Below, piece after piece: positions 6,505 through 13,247 of a stretch of DNA of 20,971 nucleotides. Source of the stretch: Pseudomonadota bacterium (GTDB taxonomy: Bacteria > Pseudomonadota > Alphaproteobacteria > Rhodospirillales > Magnetospirillaceae); NCBI GenBank assembly GCA_023426365.1, contig JAFAAW010000053.1, positions 1 to 20,971 of the forward strand, read 5' to 3'. The stretch's first letter is position 1; each line of letters begins with the position of its first letter. A model generated the notes under the pieces. It worked only from the letters and a program-made list of their open reading frames with translations, had not been told where the DNA came from and searched no databases. The position numbers and the translations under genes were made by a program.

Positions 6505-8193
6505 ATGCGCATTGGCGGTCGGCTTTGGCTGATCGTCGCTACCGCCGTGCTTGGCACGCTGGCGGTGGTGGCCTTCAGCGTCTTTCAGATGCGGTCTGAC
6601 CTGTTGGATGGCCGCGAGGTCAAGACGCGGCACATCGTCGATCTGGGGCGCACCCTGGTCGCCCATTACCAGCAGCGCGAGAGTGCGGGCAGCCTGACCC
6701 GCGAGGAGGCCCAGGCCCAGGCGCTGGCCGCCATCGCCGCCATCCGCTACGACGGCAGCGAGTACCTGTGGATTCACCGCCATGCGGATTCGGTCATGCT
6801 GGCCCATCCCAACGCCAAGCTGGTCGGCACCAGCGTGGAAGCCATGCAAGACCCCACCGGGCTTTACCTGTTCCGCGCCATGAACCAGCAGGCGGCGGGC
6901 GACAATGCCGGCTTCGTCACCTACCAATGGCCCAAGCCCGGCTCGGACGTGCCGGTGGACAAGCTGTCCTATGTGGCCGGCTTCGCGCCGTGGGGCTGGG
7001 TGATCGGCTCGGGCATCTATGTGGACGACGTGGGCGCCGCCTTCCGCCAGCGCGCCGTGCTGTTCGGGCTGGCCGCCCTGGGCATCCTGGCGGTGGTCGG
7101 GCTGATCGCCACCCTGATCGGCCGCCAGATCACCGGACCGCTGGGCGAGGTCACCGGTGCCATCCGCCGGCTGACCAATGACGAGCACAATTTCACCATC
7201 GCCCACACCGAACGGCCCGACGAGATCGGCGAGCTGGCGCGCGGCCTGGTGATTTTCCGCGACCACGTGGAAAAGGCCGAGCATGCCGCCGCCGAGCGCA
7301 TGCGCCAGCAGGAGCTGCAACTGCATCGCCAGCGCGAGATCGAGCGGCTGGCCGCGGAATTCGACATCCAGATCGCCGAGGTGGCCAAGTCGGTCACCGC
7401 CGCCGCCACCCAGATGCAGGCCACCAGCCAGTCCATGTCGGCCATTGCCGAGGAAACCCGCCTGCAATCCTCGGCGGTGGCCTCGGCCGCCGGTCAGGCG
7501 GCGGTCAACGTCCAGACCGTGGCCGCCGCCACCGAGGAATTGTCGGTGACCGAGGCCGAGATCGCCCGTCAGGTAGACACCTCGGCCCGCATCGCCGAGA
7601 CCGCCGTGCGCGAGGCGCAGCGCTCGGGCGAGATTGTCGCCGGTCTGACCGCCGCCGCCGGCCGCATCGGCGAGGTGGTGGACCTGATCAGCGCCATCGC
7701 GGCGCAGACCAATCTGCTGGCGCTGAACGCCACCATCGAGGCGGCGCGCGCCGGCGAGGCCGGCAAGGGCTTTGCCGTGGTGGCGTCCGAAGTGAAGAAC
7801 CTGGCGACCCAGACCGCCCGCGCCACCGCCGAGATCACCGCGCAGATCGGCGCGGTGCAGGGATCGGCCCGCGAGGCGGCCGACGCCATCGGCTCCATTG
7901 CCGGCATCATCCGCGAGATCAGCCATACCTCGGCCGAGGTGGCGGCGGCGGTGGAGCAGCAGACAGCGGCCACCCACGAGATCGCCCGCAACGTGGAGCA
8001 GGCCGCCAACGGCACCCAGGAAGTCTCGCACAACATCGTCGAGGTCAGTCTGGCCGCCCATACCGCGGGGACGACCGCCACCGAGGTGTTGCAGGCCGCC
8101 GGGGAATTGTCGGGACAGGCGGCGGAACTGCGCCGCCATGTGGAGACCTTCCTGCACGGCGTGCGCCATGCCGGCACGGCCGAGGCGGCTTAG
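6505..8193 (+). CDS. Methyl-accepting chemotaxis protein with a Cache sensor
   Basis: A 562-residue chemoreceptor. Order: TM1 (about 7-27); a periplasmic single-Cache domain (about 30-180) with YLWIHRHADSVMLAHPNAKL and a P-W-G-W-V-I-G-S-G-I-Y end; TM2 (184-206); HAMP (about 207-260); and a long coiled-coil signalling domain whose tip reads AIAAQTNLLALNATIEAARA (about 397-416), the CheA/CheW contact hairpin. It should sense a small ligand in the periplasm and control CheA. The tail ends GTAEAA, without a CheR/CheB-tethering pentapeptide. GGGGAGGAA stands 6 nt before the ATG, and a good promoter lies upstream. No che genes are nearby, so it is a scattered receptor; its ligand cannot be told. 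Confidence 0.93.
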   Translation: MRIGGRLWLIVATAVLGTLAVVAFSVFQMRSDLLDGREVKTRHIVDLGRTLVAHYQQRESAGSLTREEAQAQALAAIAAIRYDGSEYLWIHRHADSVMLAHPNAKLVGTSVEAMQDPTGLYLFRAMNQQAAGDNAGFVTYQWPKPGSDVPVDKLSYVAGFAPWGWVIGSGIYVDDVGAAFRQRAVLFGLAALGILAVVGLIATLIGRQITGPLGEVTGAIRRLTNDEHNFTIAHTERPDEIGELARGLVIFRDHVEKAEHAAAERMRQQELQLHRQREIERLAAEFDIQIAEVAKSVTAAATQMQATSQSMSAIAEETRLQSSAVASAAGQAAVNVQTVAAATEELSVTEAEIARQVDTSARIAETAVREAQRSGEIVAGLTAAAGRIGEVVDLISAIAAQTNLLALNATIEAARAGEAGKGFAVVASEVKNLATQTARATAEITAQIGAVQGSAREAADAIGSIAGIIREISHTSAEVAAAVEQQTAATHEIARNVEQAANGTQEVSHNIVEVSLAAHTAGTTATEVLQAAGELSGQAAELRRHVETFLHGVRHAGTAEAA

Positions 8194-8299
8194 CCGTTTC
8201 GCGCTCTGACAGCGGTCAGGGGGCTAAGGCGACAGGCCCGGGCGGGCGCCTGAGCGGCCCCCGCAGGGGCGGTTATGGGCAGAGTCTCGTCCGCTCCCG

Positions 8300-8401
8300 T
8301 CAGCCCAGGACCACCAATCCGGTCAGCAAGTGGGCCAGGGCGGGAGCCAAGGCGACCAGCGCGTCGCGCAGCAAGTCGGGCAGGCGGGCGACGCTTACCA
8401 T
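8300..8401 (-). CDS. 33-residue membrane peptide coupled to the Cys-rich protein
   Basis: A short ORF reading MVSVARLPDLLRDALVALAP and ending HLLTGLVVLG, mostly one hydrophobic or amphipathic helix. Its ATG overlaps the end of the upstream Cys-rich ORF (ATGGTAA: ATG of this gene, TAA of the other), and GAGGG stands 6 nt before it, which supports coupled translation. It ends shortly before the 3' end of the chemoreceptor gene in convergent orientation. I know no family for it. The Shine-Dalgarno and overlap geometry are the main evidence that it is a gene. Confidence 0.5.
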   Translation of the reverse strand: MVSVARLPDLLRDALVALAPALAHLLTGLVVLG

Positions 8402-8583
8402 CGCGCGCCCTCGGACAGGCGCAGGGGCGGGGCGGCCTCGGTGATGAAATGCGAGCAGTTGGCGGGGGCGGCGTGGTCGCCCTCCATCAGGGCCAGAGCG
8501 TGGCAACAGCGGCCGAACCAATAGCGGCAAAGCGTGCAGCGCTTTCCGTGCGCGGCGGCGTCATTCAGTTGGCAAGCTCTCAT
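8395..8583 (-). CDS. 62-residue Cys-rich protein, possible metal binding
   Basis: A small soluble protein, MRACQLNDAAAHGKRCTLCR at the start, then YWFGRCCHALALMEGDHAAP and NCSHFITEAAPPLRLSEGARW. Cysteines fall at positions 4, 16, 19, 26, 27 and 43, several with adjacent His (CCH, CSH), a pattern suggesting a zinc, iron-sulphur or other metal/redox site. I do not recognise a named family. GGGGAGG stands 5 nt before the ATG, one of the strongest ribosome sites in the window, so translation is likely. The next gene overlaps its stop codon. Upstream is a 227-nt gap with an AT-rich patch, a symmetric operator-like site and long inverted repeats. Confidence 0.7.
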   Translation of the reverse strand: MRACQLNDAAAHGKRCTLCRYWFGRCCHALALMEGDHAAPANCSHFITEAAPPLRLSEGARW

Positions 8584-8652
8584 GTTTGCCTCCCCTTACT
8601 GCCTTTCCTGGAATGATTCTCCCTTTTCCTTGTGGGGTCAATTTGCCCCTGC

Positions 8653-8670
8653 ATGTGCATATTTACACAT
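8653..8670. promoter_or_regulatory. Symmetric ATGTG-N8-CACAT site, possible CRP/FNR-type operator
   Basis: The 18-bp sequence ATGTGCATATTTACACAT has perfect 5-bp arms around an AT-rich centre. It lies in the only markedly AT-rich patch of this gap, about 70 nt upstream of the Cys-rich gene. The TGTG-N8-CACA geometry resembles CRP/FNR superfamily sites but lacks the full FNR TTGAT half-site. The regulator is inferred, not shown. Confidence 0.35.
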
Positions 8671-8679
8671 TGTTAATTA

Positions 8680-8782
8680 CTGTGACGGCGCCTTTCCCCA
8701 GGGACTGGGGTTCCCACCCGAGGGAAAATGGACGGAGGTCGCAGAAAGCCTGAGGTCGGGCCAAGCCGGCCGGCCGTCACAG
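8680..8782. other. Potentially structured region closed by a 10-bp inverted repeat
   Basis: CTGTGACGGC (8680-8689) and its exact complement GCCGTCACAG (8773-8782) enclose 83 nt. Inside are the hairpins CCCCAG-GGA-CTGGGG (8696-8710) and TTCCC-ACCCGA-GGGAA (8711-8726), directly adjacent, plus a direct repeat GAGGTCG (8735-8741 and 8752-8758). Together they could fold as a multi-branched RNA on either strand. On the minus strand it would be part of the leader of the Cys-rich gene or the 3' tail of the M23 gene. It matches no riboswitch or ncRNA consensus I recognise. Confidence 0.4.
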
Positions 8783-8810
8783 AAATGCTAGGCCTGAAGT
8801 ATGGGGTGGG

Positions 8811-9617
8811 TCAGGAAGCGCCGAGGACGGCCAGGACGGTTTCGGGGTCCAGCCGCACGTCCAGCCAGCTCACCCCCCAATGCAGGTGGGGGCCGGTGGC
8901 GCGGCCCGAGGCGCCGACGGCGCCGATGGTCTGGCCCTTGGCGATGCGCTCGCCCTCGCTCACGTCCAGCCGCGACAGGTGGGCATAGACGCTTTGCAGG
9001 CCCAGCCCGTGATCGACCATCACGGTGATGCCGGTGAAGAACATGCCGGGATGGGCCAGGGTGACCACGCCGTCGGCCACCGCCCGCACCGGCGCCCCGG
9101 TGGGGGCGGCCACGTCGGTGCCGGAATGGGGGGCGCGCGCTTCGCCGTTCAGCACGCGCTGGCTGCCGAACACGCCCGAGATGGGGCCGTCGGCCGGGCT
9201 GGCCAGTCCGGCCAGGAACAGGGCGGTCGGCGTGACCACGCCGCGCCGCGCCGACACCAATTCGTTTTCCGCCTTGATGCGGGCCAGTTCGGCCGGGTCC
9301 GGCGTCACCTTGGCGGGCGGCAGGCCATCGATGCGCTGGACCTTCCAGGCGCGGCGGGCGACGGCGACGGTCTGGCGCGTGCCGTCCACCTCCAGCACCG
9401 CCTGCTCGGCCGCGTCGCGGCCAAAGCCCAAAAGGAAGCGGCCATCGGCATCCACCGGCACGGCGCGGCCGTCCAGCCGCACCTGGGCGCCCGGGCGGGC
9501 CTGCCCCTGCACCACACCGCCCTGTTCGGCGCGCCCGCGCAATTCCACGGCCCCGGCGGCGCCGGCCGTCACCGCCAGCCACCCCGCCACCACACCCGCC
9601 AACCACATCCGCATCAT
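8811..9617 (-). CDS. Secreted M23-family (LytM-type) peptidase
   Basis: A 268-residue exported protein. The signal peptide spans about residues 1-23 (ends AGA before VELRG). A beta-rich domain follows (about 25-100), then a short helical linker (PAELARIKAENELVSARR) and a C-terminal M23 domain. Zinc ligands are visible as HSGTD (164-168) and HLHW (244-247), with the catalytic-type YAHL (211-214), so the active site looks complete. Such enzymes cut peptidoglycan cross-links or activate amidases in the periplasm. The ATG at 9617 overlaps the ctaA stop by ATGA, so translation is coupled to heme A synthase. A further in-frame ATG lies 9 nt downstream. The link to ctaA may be merely positional. Confidence 0.88.
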   Translation of the reverse strand: MMRMWLAGVVAGWLAVTAGAAGAVELRGRAEQGGVVQGQARPGAQVRLDGRAVPVDADGRFLLGFGRDAAEQAVLEVDGTRQTVAVARRAWKVQRIDGLPPAKVTPDPAELARIKAENELVSARRGVVTPTALFLAGLASPADGPISGVFGSQRVLNGEARAPHSGTDVAAPTGAPVRAVADGVVTLAHPGMFFTGITVMVDHGLGLQSVYAHLSRLDVSEGERIAKGQTIGAVGASGRATGPHLHWGVSWLDVRLDPETVLAVLGAS

Positions 9618-10660
9618 CCGCTCCGCACGCTGTGCCGCGCCCATACTAGCAGAGCGAACAGCCCCACCGCGCCCATCTGATGCAGGGCCGCCAGCCCGAT
9701 CGGCACCGCCGTCAGCAGGGTGGCGATTCCCAGCCCGGCCTGCGCCCATGCGGCCAGCGCCGCCAGCGCCATCCGGCGGCGGGTGGCGGCGGGCAGCCGG
9801 GCGCAGGCGGCCCAACCGGCCGCCAGCGTGGCCGCCGCCACCAGGGTCAGGGCCAGCACCCGGTGGACGTATTGCACGGCGGACGGGTTTTCCAGCGCGT
9901 TCAGCCACAGCGGTCGCAGCGCCAGCCCGCCGGGCGGGAACAGATAGCCGTCCATCAGCGGAAAGGTGTTGTGCAGCCGGCCGGCATGCAATCCGGCGAC
10001 GAAGGCGCCCCAGGTGATCACCGCCAGCGCCAGCGCCATCAGCGCGCCGATCAGCCGGCGGGCGGCGGCGGCGTCGCGCGCGGCCGGCGGCGGCGGCGCG
10101 GTCAGGTCCAACGCCATCCACAGCAGCAGCGCCAGAATGATCACCGCCAGGACCAGATGCACCGCCAGCCGGAAATGGCTGACCTGGGGGTTCTCGCTCA
10201 GGCCGCTGGCCACCATGAACCAGCCCGCCACCCCTTGCAGCGCGCCCAGGGCCAGGATCGCCGCCAGCCTGAGCGCCAGCGGGCGCGGCACCATGCGGCG
10301 GGCCACGAACAGCGCCAGCGGCAGGGCGAAGACCAGCCCGATCAGCCGCCCCCACAGGCGGTGGATGTATTCCAGCCAGAAAATGCCCTGGAAGCCGGAC
10401 AGATCCATGCCCGCATTGACCAGGCGGTATTCCGGCGACTGGCGGTACAGGGCGAATGCCTGCTCCCATTCCGCCCGGGTCAGCGGCGGCAGCAGGTGAT
10501 GGGGGTTCCATTCCACCATGGACAGCCCCGACCCGGTCAGCCGGGTCAGGCCGCCCAGCGCCACCATCACCGCCACCATGGCGGCGGTCAGCAGCAGCCA
10601 TCCGGCCAGGGGGGCGGCGGTGGCCGGACGGGGATAGGGTGTTTCGGCGCGTTGGTGCAT
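9614..10660 (-). CDS. ctaA: Heme A synthase (COX15/CtaA family)
   Basis: A 348-residue polytopic membrane protein that oxidises the C8 methyl of heme O to give heme A for aa3-type cytochrome oxidase. It shows GGLTRLTGSGLSMVEWNP (36-53), the family signature, and conserved heme-ligand histidines in EYIHRLWGR (H100), HFRLAVHL (H162/H168), VQYVHRVLA (H266) and AALHQMGA (H327). About eight membrane helices are visible and length fits the alphaproteobacterial/mitochondrial-type enzyme. The open frame extends to 10828, but ATG 10660 has GGGGAGG 5 nt upstream and removes a proline-rich, non-conserved extension. It overlaps the M23 gene by 4 bp. No other cytochrome oxidase genes lie in the window. 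A 243-nt divergent gap separates it from pmbA. Confidence 0.94.
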   Translation of the reverse strand: MHQRAETPYPRPATAAPLAGWLLLTAAMVAVMVALGGLTRLTGSGLSMVEWNPHHLLPPLTRAEWEQAFALYRQSPEYRLVNAGMDLSGFQGIFWLEYIHRLWGRLIGLVFALPLALFVARRMVPRPLALRLAAILALGALQGVAGWFMVASGLSENPQVSHFRLAVHLVLAVIILALLLWMALDLTAPPPPAARDAAAARRLIGALMALALAVITWGAFVAGLHAGRLHNTFPLMDGYLFPPGGLALRPLWLNALENPSAVQYVHRVLALTLVAAATLAAGWAACARLPAATRRRMALAALAAWAQAGLGIATLLTAVPIGLAALHQMGAVGLFALLVWARHSVRSG

Positions 10661-10903
10661 GGAACCTCCCCTCTTGGCGCACATATGGGCATGGCCCGGG
10701 CGGCCGGCCAGGGTCGGCGGGGCCGGTGCGACTTTGGTCGTGGCGCCGGCCGGCGGCGTCCAAGCCTGCCTCCAACGGGCCGGGTTCCCTGGCGGCGGGC
10801 ACCGTGTTAGCGTTGCGGATGGCGCCATGCCGATGGTTGCCGCTTCTCCACCGCATCCCTATTTCGTCTCATCCACATGGATGGCCCTGCACGGAGGTTT
10901 CTG
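10661..10903. other. Divergent intergenic region between ctaA and pmbA
   Basis: 243 nt without a convincing gene. The visible elements are the two Shine-Dalgarno sequences at its edges (GGGGAGG for ctaA, ACGGAGG for pmbA) and a TTAGCGTT box (10807-10814) on the plus strand that may be a -10 for pmbA, without a good -35. I see no clear operator or terminator. Confidence 0.5.
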
Positions 10904-12241
10904 ATGTCCGACACGCTTGCCCTGCTTGAAGGCCTGGTGGCGAAAGCGCAGTCGGCGGGGGCCGACGCCGCCGATGCGGTGCTGCTGGATTCGGTTTCGG
11001 TGTCGGTGGGCTGGCGCCTGGGCAAGCTGGAGCGGCTGGAACGGTCCGAGGGCGGCGACGTGGGCCTGCGGGTCCTGCTGGGCCGCCGTCAGGCCATGGT
11101 GTCGTCGTCCGACCGCTCGGCCAGCGCGCTGGAGGAATTGGTGGAACGCGCCATCGCCATGGCCCGCACCGTGCCCGAGGACCCCTATGCCGGGCTGGCC
11201 GATCCGGCGGAACTGGCCACCAGCTTTCCCGACCTGGACACCTGCGACACCGCGGAACCCTCGGCCGAGCATCTGCTGGACCTGTGCAAGCGGGCCGAGG
11301 ATGCCGCGCGTTCGGTCGGCGGGGTGACCAATTCCGAAGGCGCCGATGCCGGCTGGGGGCGGTCGTCGGTGGCGTTCGTCGCCTCGAACGGCTTTTCCCA
11401 TGCCTATGCGGTCACGTCGGGGTCGCTGTCGGCCTCGGTGCTGGCGGGTGAGGGCGCCACCGGCATGGAACGCGACTACGATTATACCTCGGCCGTGCAC
11501 ATGGCCGATCTGCGCAGCCCCGAGGACGTGGGCCACGAAGCGGGCCGCCGCGCCGTGCGCCGGCTGGGCGCGCGCAAGGTCAAGACCTGTCAGGTGCCGG
11601 TGGTGTTCGATCCACGCGTCAGCCGCGGCCTGCTGGGCAGCCTGTCGGGCGCCATCAACGGCGCCGGGGTGGCGCGCGGCACCACCTTTCTCAAGGATTG
11701 CCTGGGCAAGCGGGTGTGCGCGCCGGGAATCCGCGTCATCGACGACCCGCACCGCCGGCGCGGCCTGCGCTCGCGTCCCTGCGACGGCGAAGGCGTGGTC
11801 ACCCGCAAGATGGCGGTGGTGGAGGACGGCATCCTGACCACCTGGCTGCTGGATTGCCGCTCGGCCCGCCAGTTGGGCATGAAAAGCACCGGCCACGCCA
11901 GCCGCGGCACCGCCTCGCCGCCCAGCCCGTCGGCCAGCAACCTGTATCTGGAACCGGGGCCGGTGACGGTGGCCGAAATGGTGGGCGACATCGTGTCGGG
12001 CTTCTATGTCACCGACCTGTTCGGTCAGGGCGTCAACATGGTGACCGGCGACTATTCGCGCGGGGCGGCCGGCTTCTGGATCGAGGGCGGCGAGATCGCC
12101 TATCCGGTGTCGGAAGTCACCATCGCCGGCAATCTGCGCGACATGCTGCGCAACATGGCACCCGCCAACGATCTGGTGTTTCGCTATGGCGTCGATTGCC
12201 CGACCGTGCGGGTCGATGGGCTGACCGTCGCCGGGCGGTGA
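10904..12241 (+). CDS. pmbA: TldD/PmbA family protein, PmbA (TldE) type
   Basis: A 445-residue PmbA/TldE protein. In other bacteria TldE pairs with TldD to form a protease that trims modified peptides such as microcin B17 and helps degrade the CcdA antitoxin. It has the GVTNSEGADAGWGRS segment (about 132-146) and the C-terminal signature running through NMVTGDYSRGAAGFW and PVSEVTIAGNLRDM (about 375-415). No HExxxH metal motif is present; the nearest match is HEAGRR. This fits the non-metal TldE subunit rather than TldD. The ATG at 10904 has ACGGAGG 6 nt upstream. The frame is open back to 10877, but that start lies on the Shine-Dalgarno side and lacks its own. No tldD gene is in the window, as is common for this pair. 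Confidence 0.9.
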   Translation: MSDTLALLEGLVAKAQSAGADAADAVLLDSVSVSVGWRLGKLERLERSEGGDVGLRVLLGRRQAMVSSSDRSASALEELVERAIAMARTVPEDPYAGLADPAELATSFPDLDTCDTAEPSAEHLLDLCKRAEDAARSVGGVTNSEGADAGWGRSSVAFVASNGFSHAYAVTSGSLSASVLAGEGATGMERDYDYTSAVHMADLRSPEDVGHEAGRRAVRRLGARKVKTCQVPVVFDPRVSRGLLGSLSGAINGAGVARGTTFLKDCLGKRVCAPGIRVIDDPHRRRGLRSRPCDGEGVVTRKMAVVEDGILTTWLLDCRSARQLGMKSTGHASRGTASPPSPSASNLYLEPGPVTVAEMVGDIVSGFYVTDLFGQGVNMVTGDYSRGAAGFWIEGGEIAYPVSEVTIAGNLRDMLRNMAPANDLVFRYGVDCPTVRVDGLTVAGR

Positions 12242-12294
12242 CGGCGCCCACCCTTTCGGCTATGATCCCCCATCTGTTTCGCGAGGAGGGGGAT

Positions 12295-12774
12295 ATGCTG
12301 CGCAAGGGTGCCGCCGTGATGGCCATGGCGATGGTCGTGGCCGGCTGTTCGTCGTCCGGCCCGACCAAGGGCCAGATCTACGGTACCGCCGGCGGTGCCG
12401 CCCTGGGCGCCGGCATCGGCCGCGCGGTCGCCGCCACCGCCACTCAAGGCACCTGGGTGGGCGCGCTGGGCGGCGCCGTGATCGGCCTGGCCATCGGCAC
12501 CACCATGGACCCGCCGGCCGAGGAAAAGCACGCCCGCGCCACCATCAGCGCGGCCGAGGACGGCAAGCCGGTCTCGTGGTCCACGGAAAAGGGCAGCCGG
12601 GGATCGGTCACCCCGCTGGGCGGTCCGTATTCCGACCGTTCGGGACGGCCCTGCCGCACGCTCAAGCAGGACGTGACCATGGGCGAGGAGCAGGTGATGC
12701 GCGACGTCACCGCCTGTCAGGCCAAGGACGGCACCTGGATCGTCACCGAATACCGCCCCGAACAGGCCGATTAG
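12295..12774 (+). CDS. Glycine-zipper outer-membrane-type lipoprotein
   Basis: A 159-residue lipoprotein. The signal peptide MLRKGAAVMAMAMVVAGC ends in a lipobox with Cys18 as the predicted lipidation site (VAGC). A glycine-zipper segment follows (about 28-70, GTAGGAALGAGIGRAV and GALGGAVIGLAIG), like rickettsial 17-kDa surface antigen relatives. The C-terminal domain has a paired cysteine (GRPCRTLKQ and VTACQAKDG) and ends TEYRPEQAD, in keeping with RT0821/Lpp0805-type surface proteins. GAGGAGGGGG lies 4 nt before the ATG; an in-frame ATG at 12262 lacks a ribosome site. It follows pmbA by 53 nt and may share its transcript. Its role is unknown, probably envelope structure. Confidence 0.85.
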   Translation: MLRKGAAVMAMAMVVAGCSSSGPTKGQIYGTAGGAALGAGIGRAVAATATQGTWVGALGGAVIGLAIGTTMDPPAEEKHARATISAAEDGKPVSWSTEKGSRGSVTPLGGPYSDRSGRPCRTLKQDVTMGEEQVMRDVTACQAKDGTWIVTEYRPEQAD

Positions 12775-12805
12775 GCCGGCGCCGGGGGCTTGAGGCGGGG
12801 CCGGG

Positions 12806-12830
12806 CGCGTTCCCATGTTCAGGGAGCGCG
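12806..12830 (+). other. Hairpin between the lipoprotein and DoxX genes
   Basis: CGCGTTCCC / GGGAGCGCG forms a 9-bp stem (one G-U pair) with a 7-nt loop. No U-tract follows, so it is not a standard intrinsic terminator. It lies 20 nt before the DoxX start and could shield an mRNA end. An ATG in its loop (12815) is in frame with DoxX but has no ribosome site. Confidence 0.35.
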
Positions 12831-12850
12831 GCCACGAAAGGGTCCCGGTC

Positions 12851-13243
12851 ATGCAGCTTTCCCAGGTCCAGGTGTTCTGGGCGCCCCGTCTGCTCAGCGT
12901 GATGCGGGTGGCGGCGGCGCTGTTGTTCCTGCAGCACGGCACCGCCAAACTGTTCGCCTTTCCCCATGTGCCGATGTTCGACGGCCTGCAACTGATGTCG
13001 CTGATGGGGCTGGCCGGCATCCTGGAACTGGTGGGCGGGGTGGCCCTGGCGCTGGGGCTGTTTACCCGCCCGGTGGCCTTCCTGCTGGCGGGCGAGATGG
13101 CGGTGGCCTATTTCATGGCCCATGCCCCGCGCGGTTTCTTTCCCATCCTGAATGGTGGCGAGCTGGCGGCGCTTTATTGCTTCGTCTTCCTGTTCATCGC
13201 CGCCGCCGGTCCCGGACCGTGGAGTGTGGACGCCCGGCGCTGA
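12851..13243 (+). CDS. DoxX family membrane protein
   Basis: A 130-residue protein with four membrane helices, beginning MQLSQVQVFWAPRLLSVMRV. The R-x-x-x-A-x-L-F-x-x-H-G-x-x-K-L-F segment (LLFLQHGTAKLF, about 24-35), the G-x-x-E-L-V-G-G-x-x-L-x-L-G-L-F-T-R-P loop and the F-x-x-G-E-M-A-V-A-Y-F-M-x-H-A-P motif identify the DoxX/YphA group. DoxX proteins are inner-membrane proteins linked in some bacteria to redox stress, but the function of this subgroup is unsettled. ATG 12851 is preferred to 12815 because AAGGG stands 8 nt upstream and the longer start falls in a hairpin loop. It converges on the trkH pair with only 4 nt between stop codons. Confidence 0.87.
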   Translation: MQLSQVQVFWAPRLLSVMRVAAALLFLQHGTAKLFAFPHVPMFDGLQLMSLMGLAGILELVGGVALALGLFTRPVAFLLAGEMAVAYFMAHAPRGFFPILNGGELAALYCFVFLFIAAAGPGPWSVDARR

Positions 13244-13247
13244 GGGG

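Noticed and set aside
6499..8169. 556-codon minus-strand frame opposite the chemoreceptor
   Set aside because: Gly/His/Asp-rich antisense translation caused by high GC. The plus strand has complete Cache, HAMP and signalling domains.
8206..8270. Hairpins CTGAC-AGCG-GTCAG and GCCCC-CGCA-GGGGC as terminators for the chemoreceptor or the mini-operon
   Set aside because: Short stems with no T-run on either strand, so no support for intrinsic termination.
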